From Condylostoma magnum (lineage: Eukaryota > Ciliophora > Heterotrichea > Heterotrichida > Condylostomatidae): a DNA stretch of 64,000 nt. Location of the stretch: NCBI GenBank assembly GCA_920105805.1, contig CAKKTI010000001.1, positions 202,706 through 266,705 of the forward strand, read 5' to 3'. A model generated the notes under the pieces. The model made no database searches. It saw only the letters and a program-made list of their open reading frames with translations, and was not told the origin of the DNA. Shown one piece after another: positions 13,001 through 26,576 of the stretch. The position numbers and the translations under genes are program-made. How positions within the stretch are numbered: position 1 is the first letter of the stretch; the number at the start of each line of letters is the position of its first letter.

Positions 13001-14724
13001 CTAGTTGTATTGTTTCCTATTCATAGTATTTATCCAGTATCTAATGGCCTGGCTAGCACAATAAAGGAAAAAGAATTAGGATTAAAAGATTTACTAGCAT
13101 GGCTATAACTAATTTTTAAAAAATCATCACTATCAAAAGCCAATCCTTGATTTTACCTTTAAATTGGATCATCAGCTTATAGAGCAGGTGTATTATTCGC
13201 TCCTTTTGTCAAATTTCATCCAGATTTTTAAATCTGCTAAAAAATATTATCTAAGGTTAATTCTATTTCTGGTCTACTATTTTATTAAGAACAAAAGTAG
13301 TTTTGATATTGTGCAAATCCACAATTATTCTTAAATAATTTGTAGTCTGTATTTGAGTCCTCTGGATATAAATAGCATATTCAACATGGATCAGAAAAAT
13401 ATCTGGAATCACACAAAGGATTACCTTCTAGGCAATTATTTATTATTGGTACTAGCGTTTAATCATCTAATTCTTAGAATTTTAAAGAATTTCATTTGTA
13501 AAATAATGATTTTCTAAGATTAAGGTCTTAATCGTTTTAGGAGATAAGGCCATTATAGATGGCAGCTTGTTCAATAAAATAGCCTAAATTTTATTCTCCA
13601 ATTAAATCGTAATTAAAAGTTATGGTAACATCGGATAGATCCAATGCATTTAGTTAGTCGACTTATTATTAGAATTAGAAAATTTAAGATTCATAAAGAG
13701 AAATCTGCCATTTTGTTTGAGTAGGTTAGAGATTTGTTAATTCTAAATAAATTTCAATACTAGATAATTCCGCTAAAGTAATGGCCTAGCAGGCTATTCC
13801 ATTAAATCTAGTCTACAGTTATTGATTTGCTTGAATAAAATCTATTTCTATATTCAAAAGCCCATCATGAGTTTGTATCTTAACTATAGAAATATTATTA
13901 GTTGGATTTCCAATATGAAACTTTATCTAAAAGCTGAAAGTATTTGTGAATATCTAATTAGATATACTAGTTAAATCTTTTGTAGCTCGTATTTCAAATT
14001 TCTACTTATTCTCTATCTCTTTTAACAGTTTTTCTTCTTACATGTAATAAATTAAAATATAGAGATTGTTTTTATCTCACAATAGAATTAAACTATCTTG
14101 TTACTATAAGTAAGAAGACATATCCGAGACATTAAGTAAAATTAGTCCTGAATAAAACATGATTTTATTTAAAAAGCCTTAGTAATTGAAAGTGCTGTCT
14201 TATAATTTCCCTCCCACTACTAAATTTGATCCTGTTTGTATTAGGTGGGGCTAATTTAACTCAAACTACTAAAAAGTTATATTTGTACTAACATCACCAA
14301 TTCATACATAAGCCAAGCTATTATCCGCGTCTTAGCATACAGCATTGTAGTACCATTATCTCTTATAGCTTCCTGGTAGATTGACTTGATACTGATCTGA
14401 GTTAACCTGTAATTTTCACGAGTTCTGATTAGTTAATATGGTTAGTAAACTGCTTGTACCACTCAATTCTATTACACACTTATTTGAGGTAGAGTAGTGC
14501 TAAAAGTGCCAGTAGCTAAAGCAATAATTACTTAGATTGGCCTATCTAACATAAAGACCAAATTCATTCAAATTATAAAGAAAAGATTCCTCTATTGTAT
14601 GAATTTTAGGGTTGAAATCGCTAGAAATATCAGAATTTATTGAAAATACAAATTGAGATGTTTAGAGGATTTAGTGTTAGCATAGACAGCATAGTAAACA
14701 AAAAATTGCTAGAAATTTTCCCAT
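10063..14724 (-). CDS. Giant DUF4215-type cysteine-rich multipass membrane protein
   Basis: One frame of about 1553 residues from ATG 14724 to TAG 10065. It begins with a signal peptide (MGKFLAIFCLLCCLC). A LamG/concanavalin-like extracellular region follows (NLVVGGKLQDSTFNYQGFLN). Then come CxxC-rich repeats and two DUF4215-like units, each CGDG...CDDGN...DGC, near 12260 and 11580. The last ~350 residues hold several transmembrane helices, ending LIAILALSTGILLSIIVSFY before a basic tail (KRFLRERRNR). This suggests a surface receptor or adhesion protein. It is a paralogue in layout of the next minus-strand gene upstream, pointing to tandem duplication. The function is unknown. Confidence 0.78.
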
Positions 14725-14861
14725 TTTTTATCATACAGCTGGAAACAGTCTCCTATGTCTCTAAAAAGAAAATTTATTAAGTAGTTGATATGAGTAGGAT
14801 TTTATAATATTAGGTTTCACAGTTTATTTTAAATATTAGCAAAATATAATTTATATAAGTT

Positions 14862-15509
14862 ATGAATGGAAAAGAATTCACTAAAAGTAGCTTAAGAGTC
14901 GGTGATTGTCAACTATATGCAAAGTTCAATTGGTTATAAGGTATTAGATTTGAAGCACTGAGAAATTAATTAAAAGATGTAAATTTAATGTGTGTATGAA
15001 TATTTATTAATATAAATGTATTAATGTTAGTATAAAAAGTTATTTGATATGGTGCTAATAAAGTATCTATTAGTATAACTTATGTTTATTGCCAAATACT
15101 CTGCCTTAGTTAATAGGAAAAATCTTATTACGAGTAAATTTAATGTCTTTAAAACTTTTATAATTTAGCTATTTCCTTGACTAAAAATAAGCTATAATTC
15201 ACTTATGCAAGGCTTTAATCATTTTAAAAAGTATTTTAATAGGAATTATATCAGTTAAAACTAATTATGATATTTATCATTCTCAAATATAATTGAGATT
15301 ATATATAATATAAAAAAATCAAAAGTATTTAAAAAGTTGTTACTTTTATAAGGAAACCTTAATTGCATTCTATGCTACTTATAATACGAGTTCTCACATT
15401 TAAACTTTATTACTACCTTTTACAAAGATAATACTTACTTGATTTACCACTAAAAGCAATACATCTACAATTTCAAAGTTTTTCAGTTAAAATTCCTGTA
15501 TTAATATAA
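14862..15509 (+). CDS. Possible 215-residue gene between two giant genes
   Basis: An ATG at 14862 opens a frame whose first ~45 residues look protein-like (SSLRVGDCQLYAKFNWLQG, RFEALRNQLKDV). It continues with a hydrophobic, Gln-containing stretch to a TAA at 15507. No family is recognised and no motif confirms it. Because none of the three stop codons closes a frame here, openness is no evidence. The case rests on residue composition, a low TGA-to-Trp load (three) and the 138-nt divergent distance from the start of the giant gene at 14724. It may instead be non-coding intergenic DNA. Confidence 0.33.
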
Positions 15510-15606
15510 ATATGAAAATTAATACATTAATAATCTCCGGTACTTACTTCAAGAGATTTGGATAATTGGCTGAATATTATAATTAAAACTAAGTTTAAAT
15601 GAAACA

Positions 15607-18600
15607 TTAACTATCAACATCAAAAGTTGTTTTACCAGTTGGTGGATTAACTTATTTCTTCCTTTTAAACAACCTTTTACAGCATTTTATGATTGAGTGG
15701 AGAAGTATCTTTATAAGCTCAGCAGCTACCTATGCTACAATTAATATAATTATAAAAAATGAAATAATTGTATTGACGATTTCCTATGACTCAATTAAAA
15801 ATCCAACGAAGCAAAATATGACAATGCATAAAATGGCTTCCTTGATAAGTATGCTTCTATTCTATTTATTCTTATATGGTTTTAATATAAATATTGCCAA
15901 TGAGTACTATATGTAAGTTACAATTAGCTAAGTTATGAATACACAGAATATCTAATAGAGAGGATTGTGCTACATAAAAACAATCCAAATAGTTAGAAAG
16001 ATTCTTCTTAAATATTAAAAATAGCAAAATCCAATCTACAATCTTAGCTTAATTTTGAAATCGTCGTATATAATTCCCCATCTATCTAACATTTCTTATT
16101 AGCTTAATAATTCAACTGGCTATTTCACTACTTTATAGTAAATAACAACTCAAGCAAATATTGTCTCAAATATAAAGACTGTAATTATAAAGTAAGATAA
16201 ATAGTCTTTTGTATTATTCAATTATAGCTAGCATAGTTATAAACACACAGTAAAACTTAGCTATAAGTGAGTTTCATTGAATTATAGTAAAAATTCGTTC
16301 CATTAGAACTTTTATTTCAACTTTGTTATTCATTTTATATCAAATCCTTTATCTATTAATCATAATAATATGAACAATGCAAGCAGTCCTGTTTATATAA
16401 GGACAATTTACCCAGAATTATCTAACGCATTATAATGAATATTTTCCTCTCCTAGCTTATAAAATGCTAGACTATCTTCTTCCTATAAATCAAATTAGTA
16501 TTAAAAGGGATTCGAAATGAATTGAAAGTTAGCGAAATCCATTTCCGATAGGAAACTTTCTAATATTGGAGGAATATCACAGTTAATATACACTAAAAAG
16601 TTATAGATTTACATCAACTCGAATATTTAAAATAGTCCTTAAAATTTCAGCTGTGTATTTGCTATATTTTGAATCCAGGCAAATATGAAAATGATACTAC
16701 TTCCAATAATTACTGACTAAGATGATGATTCTACAAATTATTTTTAACCTTCAATTATATATTCATCCTTAAGTATAATTTAATATGTCTTCTATTCCAG
16801 CGGTTAATTTTAAAGTCCAAAGACATCTCCTTGTACAGTAATTCAAAGCAAAGAGTTAGCCGGTACATTAGAATAAACTTCTAATTCTAAAGTAAACTAA
16901 TCACTGCTTTCATCATCATACTTATACTCGTCCTAAAATTCATACTTAAAGCTGATATCAAATTATACGTCTTCTTACTATTAAATATTTTAATTGAACA
17001 AAAGTTTGATATGGTAAGTACTGTCCTATAGCTCTATATATTTCACTTCAAGTTCTAACTGTTTCTTAGAGCATACTCCTTAGTAGCAATAAAATCCCAA
17101 CTCCGTTGTACAGCTAACACTACACCCATCATTTAGATCAAAGTTACCATCATCACACTCATGTTCACCAAAATTTAAACCATCTCCACAGAATTCCTTA
17201 CAGTATAGTTTTAATTGGGATATGTGATACTTTTTTACATCTTTTAGCATAAATTATGGGTTTGCTCCAAATCCTTCTATTAGCTTACATGATATACATT
17301 CTTCGTCTATAAGAACATAATCTTAGTCACATTCATTACATTCAATCTAGTCAAATTCATAAGTGCATTCTAAGCAGCTGTTTTGGCATTATTTACACTA
17401 GTTTTTCTCATTTAGATAGTAACCATTTGAACAAATACACTATCCATTGATGTTGGTATAAAATTCAAAGCATTTAGTGCAATTATTGTTATTAGTTTGT
17501 ATGCAAGTTGGATTAATTTGTATATAATGTTCAGTTTTGCTAAGTGTAAAGGGTAAAAATGATGAAGGAATGAATAGTAATTACAATTCTTGCTATTCAA
17601 AAACTAGCTACTATATATCCAACTTTAGTATTATTTCATACTCTGAATTTTCCGTATTTTACAATTAAAGCTAGTTTTGCTGATAATCTAGTATTTCTAT
17701 CTGAAAATTAGTAAAAACTCTAACCGGTACTTCGAATTAAATGTACAAAATTAGCTAAGATTACTCATTTATTTAACTTCTCACCTAATAAAGCAAATCA
17801 TCTAGCCAACATACAGTTTTTTAACCAAATTCACTAATGCAACTCCAAAAGGGTTCAAGTTAACAATCTTAGTCGCATCCATCTTCTGCATGAGAATTTC
17901 CATCGTCACATTGATACTGTCCTAAATAAATCCCGTCTCCGCAGATTTCTGTGCAATTTTGAGCAAGTTGAACCTTTTATTCTTGTTAGATTTAATCAAA
18001 CTTCACTTCATAATTTTCTCCAAAGCCTTCAAATTAATTACACTCATAGCACTTAGAATTATTTAGGTAATATTATTCCTTGCATTTTGTACACTTTTCC
18101 ATCATTGTTGAGTAATCTTAAAAGCAGTCTAAGCAATTCTCTTCACATGTTTCACATTGTTCTAAATAGTTTATGAAATACCCTTCTGGACAAGTACAGG
18201 AGTTTTATTCTTCTTAAAAGCCTAGATTACATTATTGACAGTCATCTGTTGTAGATGAGCAGCTCTAACAACCTAAAACACTGCACATACTGCAAAAGTA
18301 GTCTCTTCGGCAGGGCTAGCAATCAGTTCGACAATCCTCGCAAAATTCTTCATTTGTATATTGATGGATTTCACAGGTAGATAGGCAAGGGTTTACTCAT
18401 ATTCAATCCTATTAGCATAAACTCTCTGCTATTGATTATAGATCATTTGGAGTCTACTTATAGATAATAATAATCTCATAAATGAATCCTATGATTGATT
18501 CGATATAAATTGAAGTGTCCTTTTTTATCATTAGTACATTATCATAGGATATGTTAAGCTTTGGTTGGCTATTAATAGAGAAAGAAAATTCTTTTAGATG

Positions 18601-21216
18601 GTATTCAAATTAGATAAAGAGCCATGGGTCTGTTTAAAACTTACAATCTGTTCCATTTTCTAATTTTATTTGATCTGTTATTTCAAACGATATTTCTTCT
18701 TACTCATGTACATTTGGCCATGTGTACTATTCTATGTCAAATTATAAGTTGTTTCCTTAGCTAGATACAGCTATTTGAAAGTTTACTTCCTAGTTGTGCT
18801 AAACATTTATCAAATAGCAGGGCTAGTTTTCCACTAATTATAACCTTATTCAGTAACCTATTGCAAACCAATTTCCCAGTTTGAAATCAGTGCCATCTTA
18901 ATTGAATATCTTAAGTTTACTGTTACCCTATTAATAAATTCCTCTATCATCTGTTATCATGGGATTTTATACTTGTACATTATCAGTATCTAAGAGTTCT
19001 AAATAATACTAATTTACATCATCCCAGAATATAGGATTAAAATTGTAAAATTCGAATTAAACAGTTTTTGAATCAGTCTAACAATCATTAGCGCTATTAT
19101 ACCTAAAAGGACAGTAAGGAATATACACTTACTCATCTATCAATACATGAATATCTTCATCATAGGAAGGAAATATTGGCCAACACATTTCAAGGTAGTT
19201 TTCATGATTGATATTTATTAATAAACATTCATCATAATTATCAGGAAAGTATTCTTAAATAGCAATTTAGAAGGTACTTGTGTTTGATGAGTTTTAGATA
19301 AAAATTTTGTACAGATATCCTTTGAAATTTACCTAATTATGAATTACAATTTATAACTATCCTATCCTAAGATTAATAGATTAATTATAACTAGCATAAT
19401 TTTAAGTCAAGCTATCAATATAAATATATAGATTTTAATCATCACCACTGTCTACATATTAGATTGTTATTATTCTATATTTAACTATATATAGCTTACA
19501 GTCTTAATTACCAAATGGCTCTGAAAATGATGATTACTTATCTCCATTATAATCCCTATAATCAATTTGTATTTAATAAGTTTAATCATTGCTTATAATC
19601 ATTGATACTTCTAATTATGTACTATAGTCATCATTGAATTATAGAATAGTCCCTACTTAAACAGGCTGAACTATAAGACATATTATTCAATTAAACCCTA
19701 GTAAGATATTATCCTCATTCCCATATGTAAGAGTTATTTTTGTTGTTTCACTAGCATAAAGTCCATAATCGTATAACACTTGATCTTCTGATGGAACAAC
19801 TTCAATTCTATAGTTCTGTCCAGGATTTTAATCAAAATCCCACTCTAAAATTTCTTCTCTTTATGCACATTAAGGCTCATATCCAATTTTACACTAATTA
19901 AAACAGTACTCTGCTCTCCCATCAAATGAAGAATATTAATCTGCGCATTCAATACATTTTTCTGAGAATACAGAATCACATTCACCACATTAAATTTAGC
20001 ATTGTTAGCATTCTTTAAGATAGTTATTTCATGCAGTATTATCATTACATTATTCAGCGTTACACTGTCTATATCTAGCATTATTTCATTCACTGCACTT
20101 TATATCATACGCATATTGACCTAAATCTATATTTTAAAAAGTGAGTAATACTAAATCTTAAATAATATACAATGTATGATTAAGAGTTATATTTTAAATC
20201 CTTATTCTTTAATTATTAAAACTTACAGTATATATATCATTCTCAGCGCTAACATCATAGTGATCAGATCCTATTTAATGAGTCTTAATTTTTAAAACAA
20301 AATCATAATATACATCAGTACTTGAATAACTGTGTGTTAAAGATTATCGAGATGTTGAATCAACATCCACAAACGATTCGTTATCCTCCTTACATCCAAA
20401 ATTAATAACATAATCATCTTACATTTAAATTTTTATTAGTTCTCTTAGAAAAGCACAGCCTAAAATAGTAGTCCTTATAAAAATTGTTACTTCCTAATCT
20501 GAAGCTTAATTTAATTCCACTATTCAATGAAAGGTATGTTCTTTTTCTCCATCTGTTACACTTGCGCTAGATTTTTTATTACTTGCTAAATCTGGAGCTC
20601 ATAAATGGATTATATTATCTTGGATAAACTGAGGGTCATCTTTTAAATCATTCAATTCAATTAAGCAATGATTAAGCTCTACTTCTAATTGAAATAATTA
20701 ACCAGTGAATCCTTATCCGATTGTCAAACTAAAATCAGATTTTCAAAAGTCATAGTTGTAATCCTTGTAAAATTATTTCTTTAAACCATCTGTTTTGAGT
20801 AATATAGTAAATATGTTTTCACAGTAGCATAGTGAAATTTAGTACCATTCAAAAGGTTATTCATAACTAATATTCAGATGTATCTAGTCTTATTATTGAG
20901 TTAAATTGAAATCATTAGAAGATCCTTCATTAATAAAAATTCTTATTCATTATTAAGAAAATTCAAACAACAAGATTTCATATTGATTAGTTTAACCATG
21001 TAAAGGGTAGTATCAAAAGCTTAATGTAAATACTTCAGATAATTTATTGTCAAATATATCTAAACTGTAATGAATCTGATGACTAGTTTTAAAGTAAGGA
21101 TCTGGTGCTTAATCTTCTTCGTTATATAAAAGGACAGGATAATCCAAAGAAGTCAAGTTTACCGCTTGTGCCACTGCACATTGAAAGCATTGCACTAGAG
21201 CGAGGAGTTATAGCAT
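15607..21216 (-). CDS. Giant DUF4215-type cysteine-rich multipass membrane protein
   Basis: One frame of about 1869 residues, ATG 21216 to TAA 15609. It has a signal peptide (MLQLLALVQCFQCAVAQA), then a LamG-like extracellular segment (LSFWYYPLHG). Large beta-rich regions follow, then CxxC-rich arrays near 18000-18400 and 19900-20100, and two DUF4215-like units (CGDG...CDDGN...DGC) near 17900 and 17150. The C-terminus has multiple membrane helices (for example AILCIVIFCFVGFLIES and TIISFFIIILIVAQVAAELI) and a basic tail (CCKRLFKRKK) ending FDVDS. It shares its order of parts with the gene at 10063-14724, so the two look like tandem paralogues. It is probably a cell-surface protein; ligand and role are unknown. 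Confidence 0.78.
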
Positions 21217-21553
21217 TTTTTATTATTATGTACTAATACGAATGTTTATTTAGCTTGTAGGCATAATCTAGTAAGCTATAGTATGAAGCTAAACTACTGC
21301 CCTTCGATTATAAGTGCGCATGTAATAAAATGTTCATAGCATTAACCCTTTTTTATTCTATATGTGTATAATATAAACAAAAATACAGAGAGTTCGAACT
21401 ATATGGACACAATTGTATGCCTAATACATTGATAATATTCAATTTTAGCTATTAGTCAAGGATACTTATTCAAATTTTGAATTAAAAAGGTTTAAAGAAT
21501 TATTGTTTTTAATATACAAAATACTGAAAAATTGAACGATAAACTTAAGTAAA
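21217..21553. other. Intergenic, no gene seen
   Basis: About 337 bases between the start of the giant gene and the CDPK stop, both on the minus strand. It is AT-rich with no recognisable coding signal, RNA gene or repeat. It should hold the promoter of the giant gene. Confidence 0.5.
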
Positions 21554-23020
21554 TTAATTACCAGAACTTAAACTAAGCATTAGGTCTTTAAATTCATAAA
21601 TATCAATCAATCCATCCCCATTTTTGTCAACTTCTGCGACAATTTTCGCCCAAAATTCATCATTTTCTAGTCCCGACCCATCAAGTATACTTCTTAGTTC
21701 CTGAATGCTGATATCACCACTACCATCCTTATCGAATACTTTAAAAGTGGATTCAAGATTAGCAGTAGTACTATATTTGGCATTATTCATGCATCCTTTC
21801 AAAAACTCTGTATAATCAATATATCCACTGTTATCCTCATCAACTCTTTTTAAAATATCCTCAGCCTACTACCCAGCCTCTACCAGATTTAAATGTTTGA
21901 GCAAGGATAAATTCTCTACTAATTCATCCTTACTAATCCTTCCATCCCCATTAGCATCCAGACTTTTAAAAATATCATCAAGTTCCTACCTATCATCATT
22001 AGACAGAATTTAAGTAGCAATGAGAGTGTGAATAGCTCCTTTTAGCTTCTACGTAGTATTAAAAACTTGAAGCCCTGGTAGAACAGACTCCAATGCCGGC
22101 TATTCTGCTAAAACCCTTTAATTTTATATTCATGGATGTCTTAGAGCATCAGCCGCGGATATCCTTCTAGCAGGCTCTGGATCTAATAGCAACTATAGAA
22201 GCTCCACTGCACTTTACGACAGTCCTTTTACTTTTTCCCCTTCCGGCCTCAGTGGATGCTCTAAAATCTCCATTAAAATCCCATTTTCATCTTTACTCTA
22301 ATAAGGGGATTTTCCTGTTAGCAAAATATACATGATTATTCCACATGACCACTCATCGCACTTTTCATCATAAGAGTTTCTAAGCACCTCCGGTGCTATA
22401 TAATAAGAACTTCCAAAACACCCTGAAAGTTTACGTTTTTTATCCAGAAGACAAGAACTACCAAAATCAGCTACTTTTATGCTCAACGAATCGTCTTTAT
22501 TAGAAAGTAAAATATTCTCAGGTTTTAAGTCCCGGTGGATAACTCCTTGCGAGTGACAATAAGAAACCGTTGAAAGTAGCTGGGCCATTATCTCACTCGC
22601 TTAACCTTCTTTAAAAACCTTCAATTTAATAATCCTATCAAACAGTTCACCACCCCTGCAGAGATCCATTATTATGAAGTAACGTCGATAATCTTCTGAT
22701 ATCTCGAAAATTCGTAGTATATTGGGGTGGTCAAGTTGGGTCAGTATTCTAATTTCTTTTAAAAGGTATTCCTTGTCCTTATGCTCGTACTAAAGTCCTG
22801 ATTTGTAGACGATTTTTAGAGCTCTTTGTTGATTTGTAGGCTTGTGAATGCAAATCTTTACTTCTGCGAAAGCTCCTTGACCGAGGGTTTGACCTTCTAT
22901 GTAATCAGAGGATATTCCACCTTAGAAGCGCTTTAAAAAATCCTCGTTTCTCATGTTATCTAAAGCTGTTTTTTTTCGTACCTAAACATCTTTCACCTAT
23001 GAAGAATTGCCGCACCCCAT
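21554..23020 (-). CDS. Calcium-dependent protein kinase (CDPK)
   Basis: A 488-residue canonical CDPK. N-terminal MGCGNSS fits N-myristoylation and acylation, so membrane anchoring is likely. Kinase motifs: [51 protein letters not shown]. After the autoinhibitory junction come four EF-hands with intact calcium loops (DANGDGRISKDE, DEDNSGYIDYTE, DKDGSGDISIQE, DKNGDGLIDIYE). It phosphorylates Ser/Thr targets in response to calcium. The stop TAA at 21554-21556 comes right after the last EF-hand, as expected for the family; reading it as Gln would add an unlikely ~20-codon tail to a TGA. This is good evidence that TAA terminates here. Confidence 0.93.
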
Positions 23021-23173
23021 TTTTATGAAGAAATAGTTTTAAAGATTTGTGTATAAATATACAGAATTTTAGCAGAGATGGTACATTATACATAACTTTT
23101 TATCGAAATAGTCCTCAATACGAGTTTTTACGTTTTATAAGCTTGAAAAACTATATAAAATTTAACGTTAAAA

Positions 23174-24859
23174 ATGTCGGCCAATTCTCCAGTGTAAAAC
23201 TCATATTACCATAGTTTTAGGTCAGATCACAGTCCGATAGTTTAGCATAGTAGATCACCCTCCTAAATGTTAGAAATGCGCCCTGATATATACCCTAAAC
23301 GTAGCTATATTCTTAGCGATAACTTTAATCATTCATAATACTCATCTTAGTATAAACCAACATAATAGAGACAGCAAGATATAGATTCCCTTAGTCTTAA
23401 TGATACTAGATCATCACCTCTTAGAACCAAACTAGATTATGAATCAACTTATAGAGACTAAACTTAGTACTATTTTCTACTCGCAGAGAATAGGAAATTA
23501 TAATATTCTAACAGTCTTTTAACTGATGAGCTTAAAACAGTTAAAGATTAGCTTGAATCGCATATGCAAGGAAATTGTTAAGGAAGAATTTAAGGATTAT
23601 AAGAAGAGATAAGAGGAAAGTAAAATAGAGTCATATACTTAGAAAGCTTTGTTGAGGAAATATAAAGACAAAGAGATGAGCTGGCATAGGAAAATGAAAT
23701 AATTTTAACATAGAGAAACTAGATGGATATTTGAAATAGTTAAGAATTTGGTAGTTTAAAGGGGAAATATGATGATTTATTATAAGCTAAGTTGGAATTA
23801 GAGGAGAATTTTAGAAGCTTGAGAGGCTAATATAATAATTTAATTGAAAATTCAAATGAAGTACAGCTTACTAGATAAGTTAATGAGTTGAAGAAGGAGC
23901 TAGACAGAGTAGTCAAGGAAAACAGGGATGAAGTCTTTAAATTATAAGGAGATTTGTAATATTACGCAAGCAGTTATAATGATATGAAGGACAAGGTTGT
24001 TAATGATACTGAGAAATAGCATATATACAGTAAGGTTAATGAGCTAGAGAATCGTTTGAAGGAGTAAGAAAACTACTATCAAAGAAAGCTGTAGGAAAAT
24101 GATAGATTAAGAAAAGATATAGAACAATAAGCTCTAAATGAAAGGCAAAAGCTAGAAAAATTTAATTAAGACTAAACAAATGATCTTGAGCGTCAGTTAT
24201 GAAAAGAAAAAAGACAAGTATCAGATCTTCTGTCTTAGAATCAATAATTATAATAGTAATTGAATAAAGGTAGAAAGCACAGATTCAATCAAACAGAAAG
24301 ACCTTCAAGCAGGAAAAACTAAGCATTTAGTGGAATAGATGATACTAATGCGAGAAATCAATAAAAGTAAACTTCAGAGCCATTATAAGGAGATGATTGA
24401 TTTACTCTGTAGGGTAATTATAAGCCATCATCTTAAAACAAGTAATTATTTGCAGAATTTGATACTCCTAATAAAAAGGCTGATAGAGGAAGAACAGATG
24501 GAAGGTTTGATTAAAATAAAAGGCCATAATCAGCTATCAATAATGCCAAAATTAACGTAAAGGTTTCTCCCTCTCCTAATAGAAGAAATCATTATTAGAA
24601 AAGAGGAAATGTTACTCCAACAAGAAAATCTGTTTCTCCTGCCAAAAGACAAGGACTTTAAAGAAGTTCTAGTAATAAGAAGCTTAGCTAGGAGTTCAGT
24701 AGAAGTATACAAAAAGCTTTAGAAGTACCAAAATCATTCTGTAAAACTTGTTATTATAGACATGGACACGAGTGGGCCAAGGATGCTTTACATAATTAGT
24801 TTAACATTTTGTAGTATAGATTCCTGTATGATAAATTTCCTCTTTATGCATTAAAATAA
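23174..24859 (+). CDS. Coiled-coil protein with C-terminal CxxC...H motif
   Basis: About 561 residues, ATG 23174 to TAA 24857. The N-terminal ~110 residues are Ser/Tyr-rich and disordered. A long coiled coil runs from ~115 to 370 (QLEAKLELEENFRSLRG-type heptads, LNELKKELDRVVKENRD). A Ser/Arg/Lys-rich low-complexity stretch with VSPSPNRRNH and TPTRKSVSPAKR repeats follows. A short C-terminal unit, CKTCYYRHGHEW, could bind zinc. The layout recalls centrosomal or basal-body proteins, but no family is identified. The SP/TP sites suggest proline-directed phosphorylation. It starts 153 nt from the divergent CDPK start, and its stop is 3 nt from the convergent neighbour's stop. Confidence 0.68.
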
Positions 24860-24862
24860 TTA

Positions 24863-25444
24863 TCAATTGATTTTATTACTAATAAACTCTTTGTATAGCC
24901 GTTGCACTGGATACTCCCTTTTAACCTCACTTTTGTTCAATAATTTAGATGTATATTTACCACTAGCTCTTAGCCTTTTCTTTTATAAAACACTGGCACT
25001 AGAACGACTAGAATTTTAGCCTCGCTTCAAATTAGTTTTTGTTGATTTTGGCAGTTTTAACGTAGGAGTATAATTTGGTGAGTACTTACTAATAGTTTCC
25101 TTCATTTATTCTATAGTTCTTCTAACCTTTTATCCATATCTTTGCTCTTAATCGACCTGATCATCAGAACTGTTTCTACTAAATTAGCTTTATTTACTTG
25201 ATTTTAACGCCTGTGCTAATTATTCACAGCTTTAGGAGAATTTAGGTAAGAGGTACTTTGATACTTCCATCTTCATCATTCTTTTGCGAATTTTAGTGAA
25301 CTGATTGAGTCATTCAGCATCATAGTTATCATCTTTCTTTAAATCTCGTAATACTTTACTCTAAAGTAAAAGGATAAGATTTTCAGTTAGTTTTCCATAT
25401 GTATGCTCTTAATACCGAGTTGCAAATCCATTGTAAATCGACAT
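24863..25444 (-). CDS. Unknown 193-residue basic protein
   Basis: ATG 25444 to TGA 24865, 193 residues. The N-terminal half is helical (RYQEHTYGKLTENLILLLQS, DAEWLNQFTKIRKRMMKME, with Trp as TGA). The C-terminal half is a Ser/Lys/Arg-rich tail (LKLPKSTKTNLKRG, SSRSSASVLQKKR). I do not recognise it. It lies directly downstream of the 7TM gene on the same strand but in another frame: the 7TM frame turns incoherent here while this one becomes coherent. The short basic tail would fit a cytoskeletal or ciliary accessory protein, which is only a guess. Confidence 0.6.
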
Positions 25445-25515
25445 TACTTAATTATATAAAACTAGAATAAATTGGGTATACCAGGTAATTCTATCAAATA
25501 ACTTATAATTACTAA

Positions 25516-26493
25516 CTAAATATTAAGAACTTGCAGCTGTTCAATTCTTTCCTTAATCCCTATTTTAACATTATTATAAGGAAGGTCTCTTTAAAATTCC
25601 TATGGTAGCATTATTACTACAGGGTCTTAATCATTGTAATTAGACTGTGTTTATGTCTATGGTATTTTAGCAAAAATATACGGTACTAGCTCCTATACCT
25701 CATTATTAGTTGGCAGACTAGTAAAATCATAATATTATCCTTAATCCTTGGGTCTAAAACACCAAAAAATGGTAAAAAGGCAGCACATACTGACAACTTC
25801 ACTAAAGCAATAAAACCCAAAGGCTACTTCAATACTACCATCAATACTTAGAAATATGATAGATTTAACTACTTCAGAAAGTATTTATGCTCCAAAGAAT
25901 ATAGAGATTATAATGAAATAGAAATACATGAGTTTTAACTTCTTAAATACAGGAACTACCATTGCATTTATACTCTATTATCTCAGATATAATAATTGAG
26001 TTCTTAGAGCTTTTATATTAATTAAAGTGTACTTGATATTCATATAGGCTAGTATAACAAGCATTGTTATAAGTAATATCTCAAGTCTGTTCCCTTCGAT
26101 AATATAAGCGTAAAATCCTAGATACACTCCGCCCATTGTTAAGGCTACTACTGTCACATCGCTTCTTTCTAGTTAAGATCTAGTAATACAGAATCCTTTA
26201 CTCATCAAAATAAGAGAAGTGAATATGAAAGTCTTACTAAGTGTAAAAGTTGTTGCAAAACCCAGACTCAAGTACTATCCGGCTTGTCTGTCCCAATATA
26301 TAAACAGAAACATGGAAAAGATTTCATATGATGTCTTAAAAATCAATACAAATGTCATTATTTTATGCAGAGGCTTTTTATACTAGCGGTTTGCACCTTA
26401 TTTGTTACCAATTCATCATATACTATAGCAGAATCAAATAAAGGAAAGAATTGCTGAAAGATAGATATATTCTATATAAGTTGTATCAATCAT
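25516..26493 (-). CDS. Seven-helix membrane protein, GOST/Lung-7TM-like
   Basis: About 325 residues with seven predicted membrane helices spread along the chain (for example YLSAILSFIWFCYSIWW, LLITMLVILAYMNI, YFYFIIISIFFGAQIL, MCCLFTIFWCFRP). The segment FIFTSLILMSKGFCITR resembles the conserved helix of GOST-family proteins (TMEM87/GPR107 type), and the final FWCFRP resembles their WRP end. No N-terminal GOLD domain or signal peptide is visible, so it would be a core-only form. GOST proteins work in Golgi/post-Golgi traffic; this is inference. Its start is 83 nt from the divergent DadA-like gene. The stop is taken as TAG 25518; reading on would reach a TAA overlapping the next ATG. Confidence 0.6.
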
Positions 26494-26576
26494 ATTAGTT
26501 TTTATTATGGAATGTCAATTGTAAATTGTTTTATTTGTAAGCTATTATAGTAATTATCTTATATTGTGTAATAAAT

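Noticed and set aside
15689-15916. 75-codon plus-strand ORF
   Set aside because: It is antisense to the transmembrane C-terminus of the giant minus-strand gene ending at 15607.
19845-20093. 82-codon minus-strand ORF
   Set aside because: Shadow frame inside the giant cysteine-rich gene; the true frame shows CxxC repeats.
24339-24712. ORFs on both strands within the coiled-coil gene at 23174-24859
   Set aside because: Frame shadows; the main frame runs through with matching composition and ends in a zinc-like motif.
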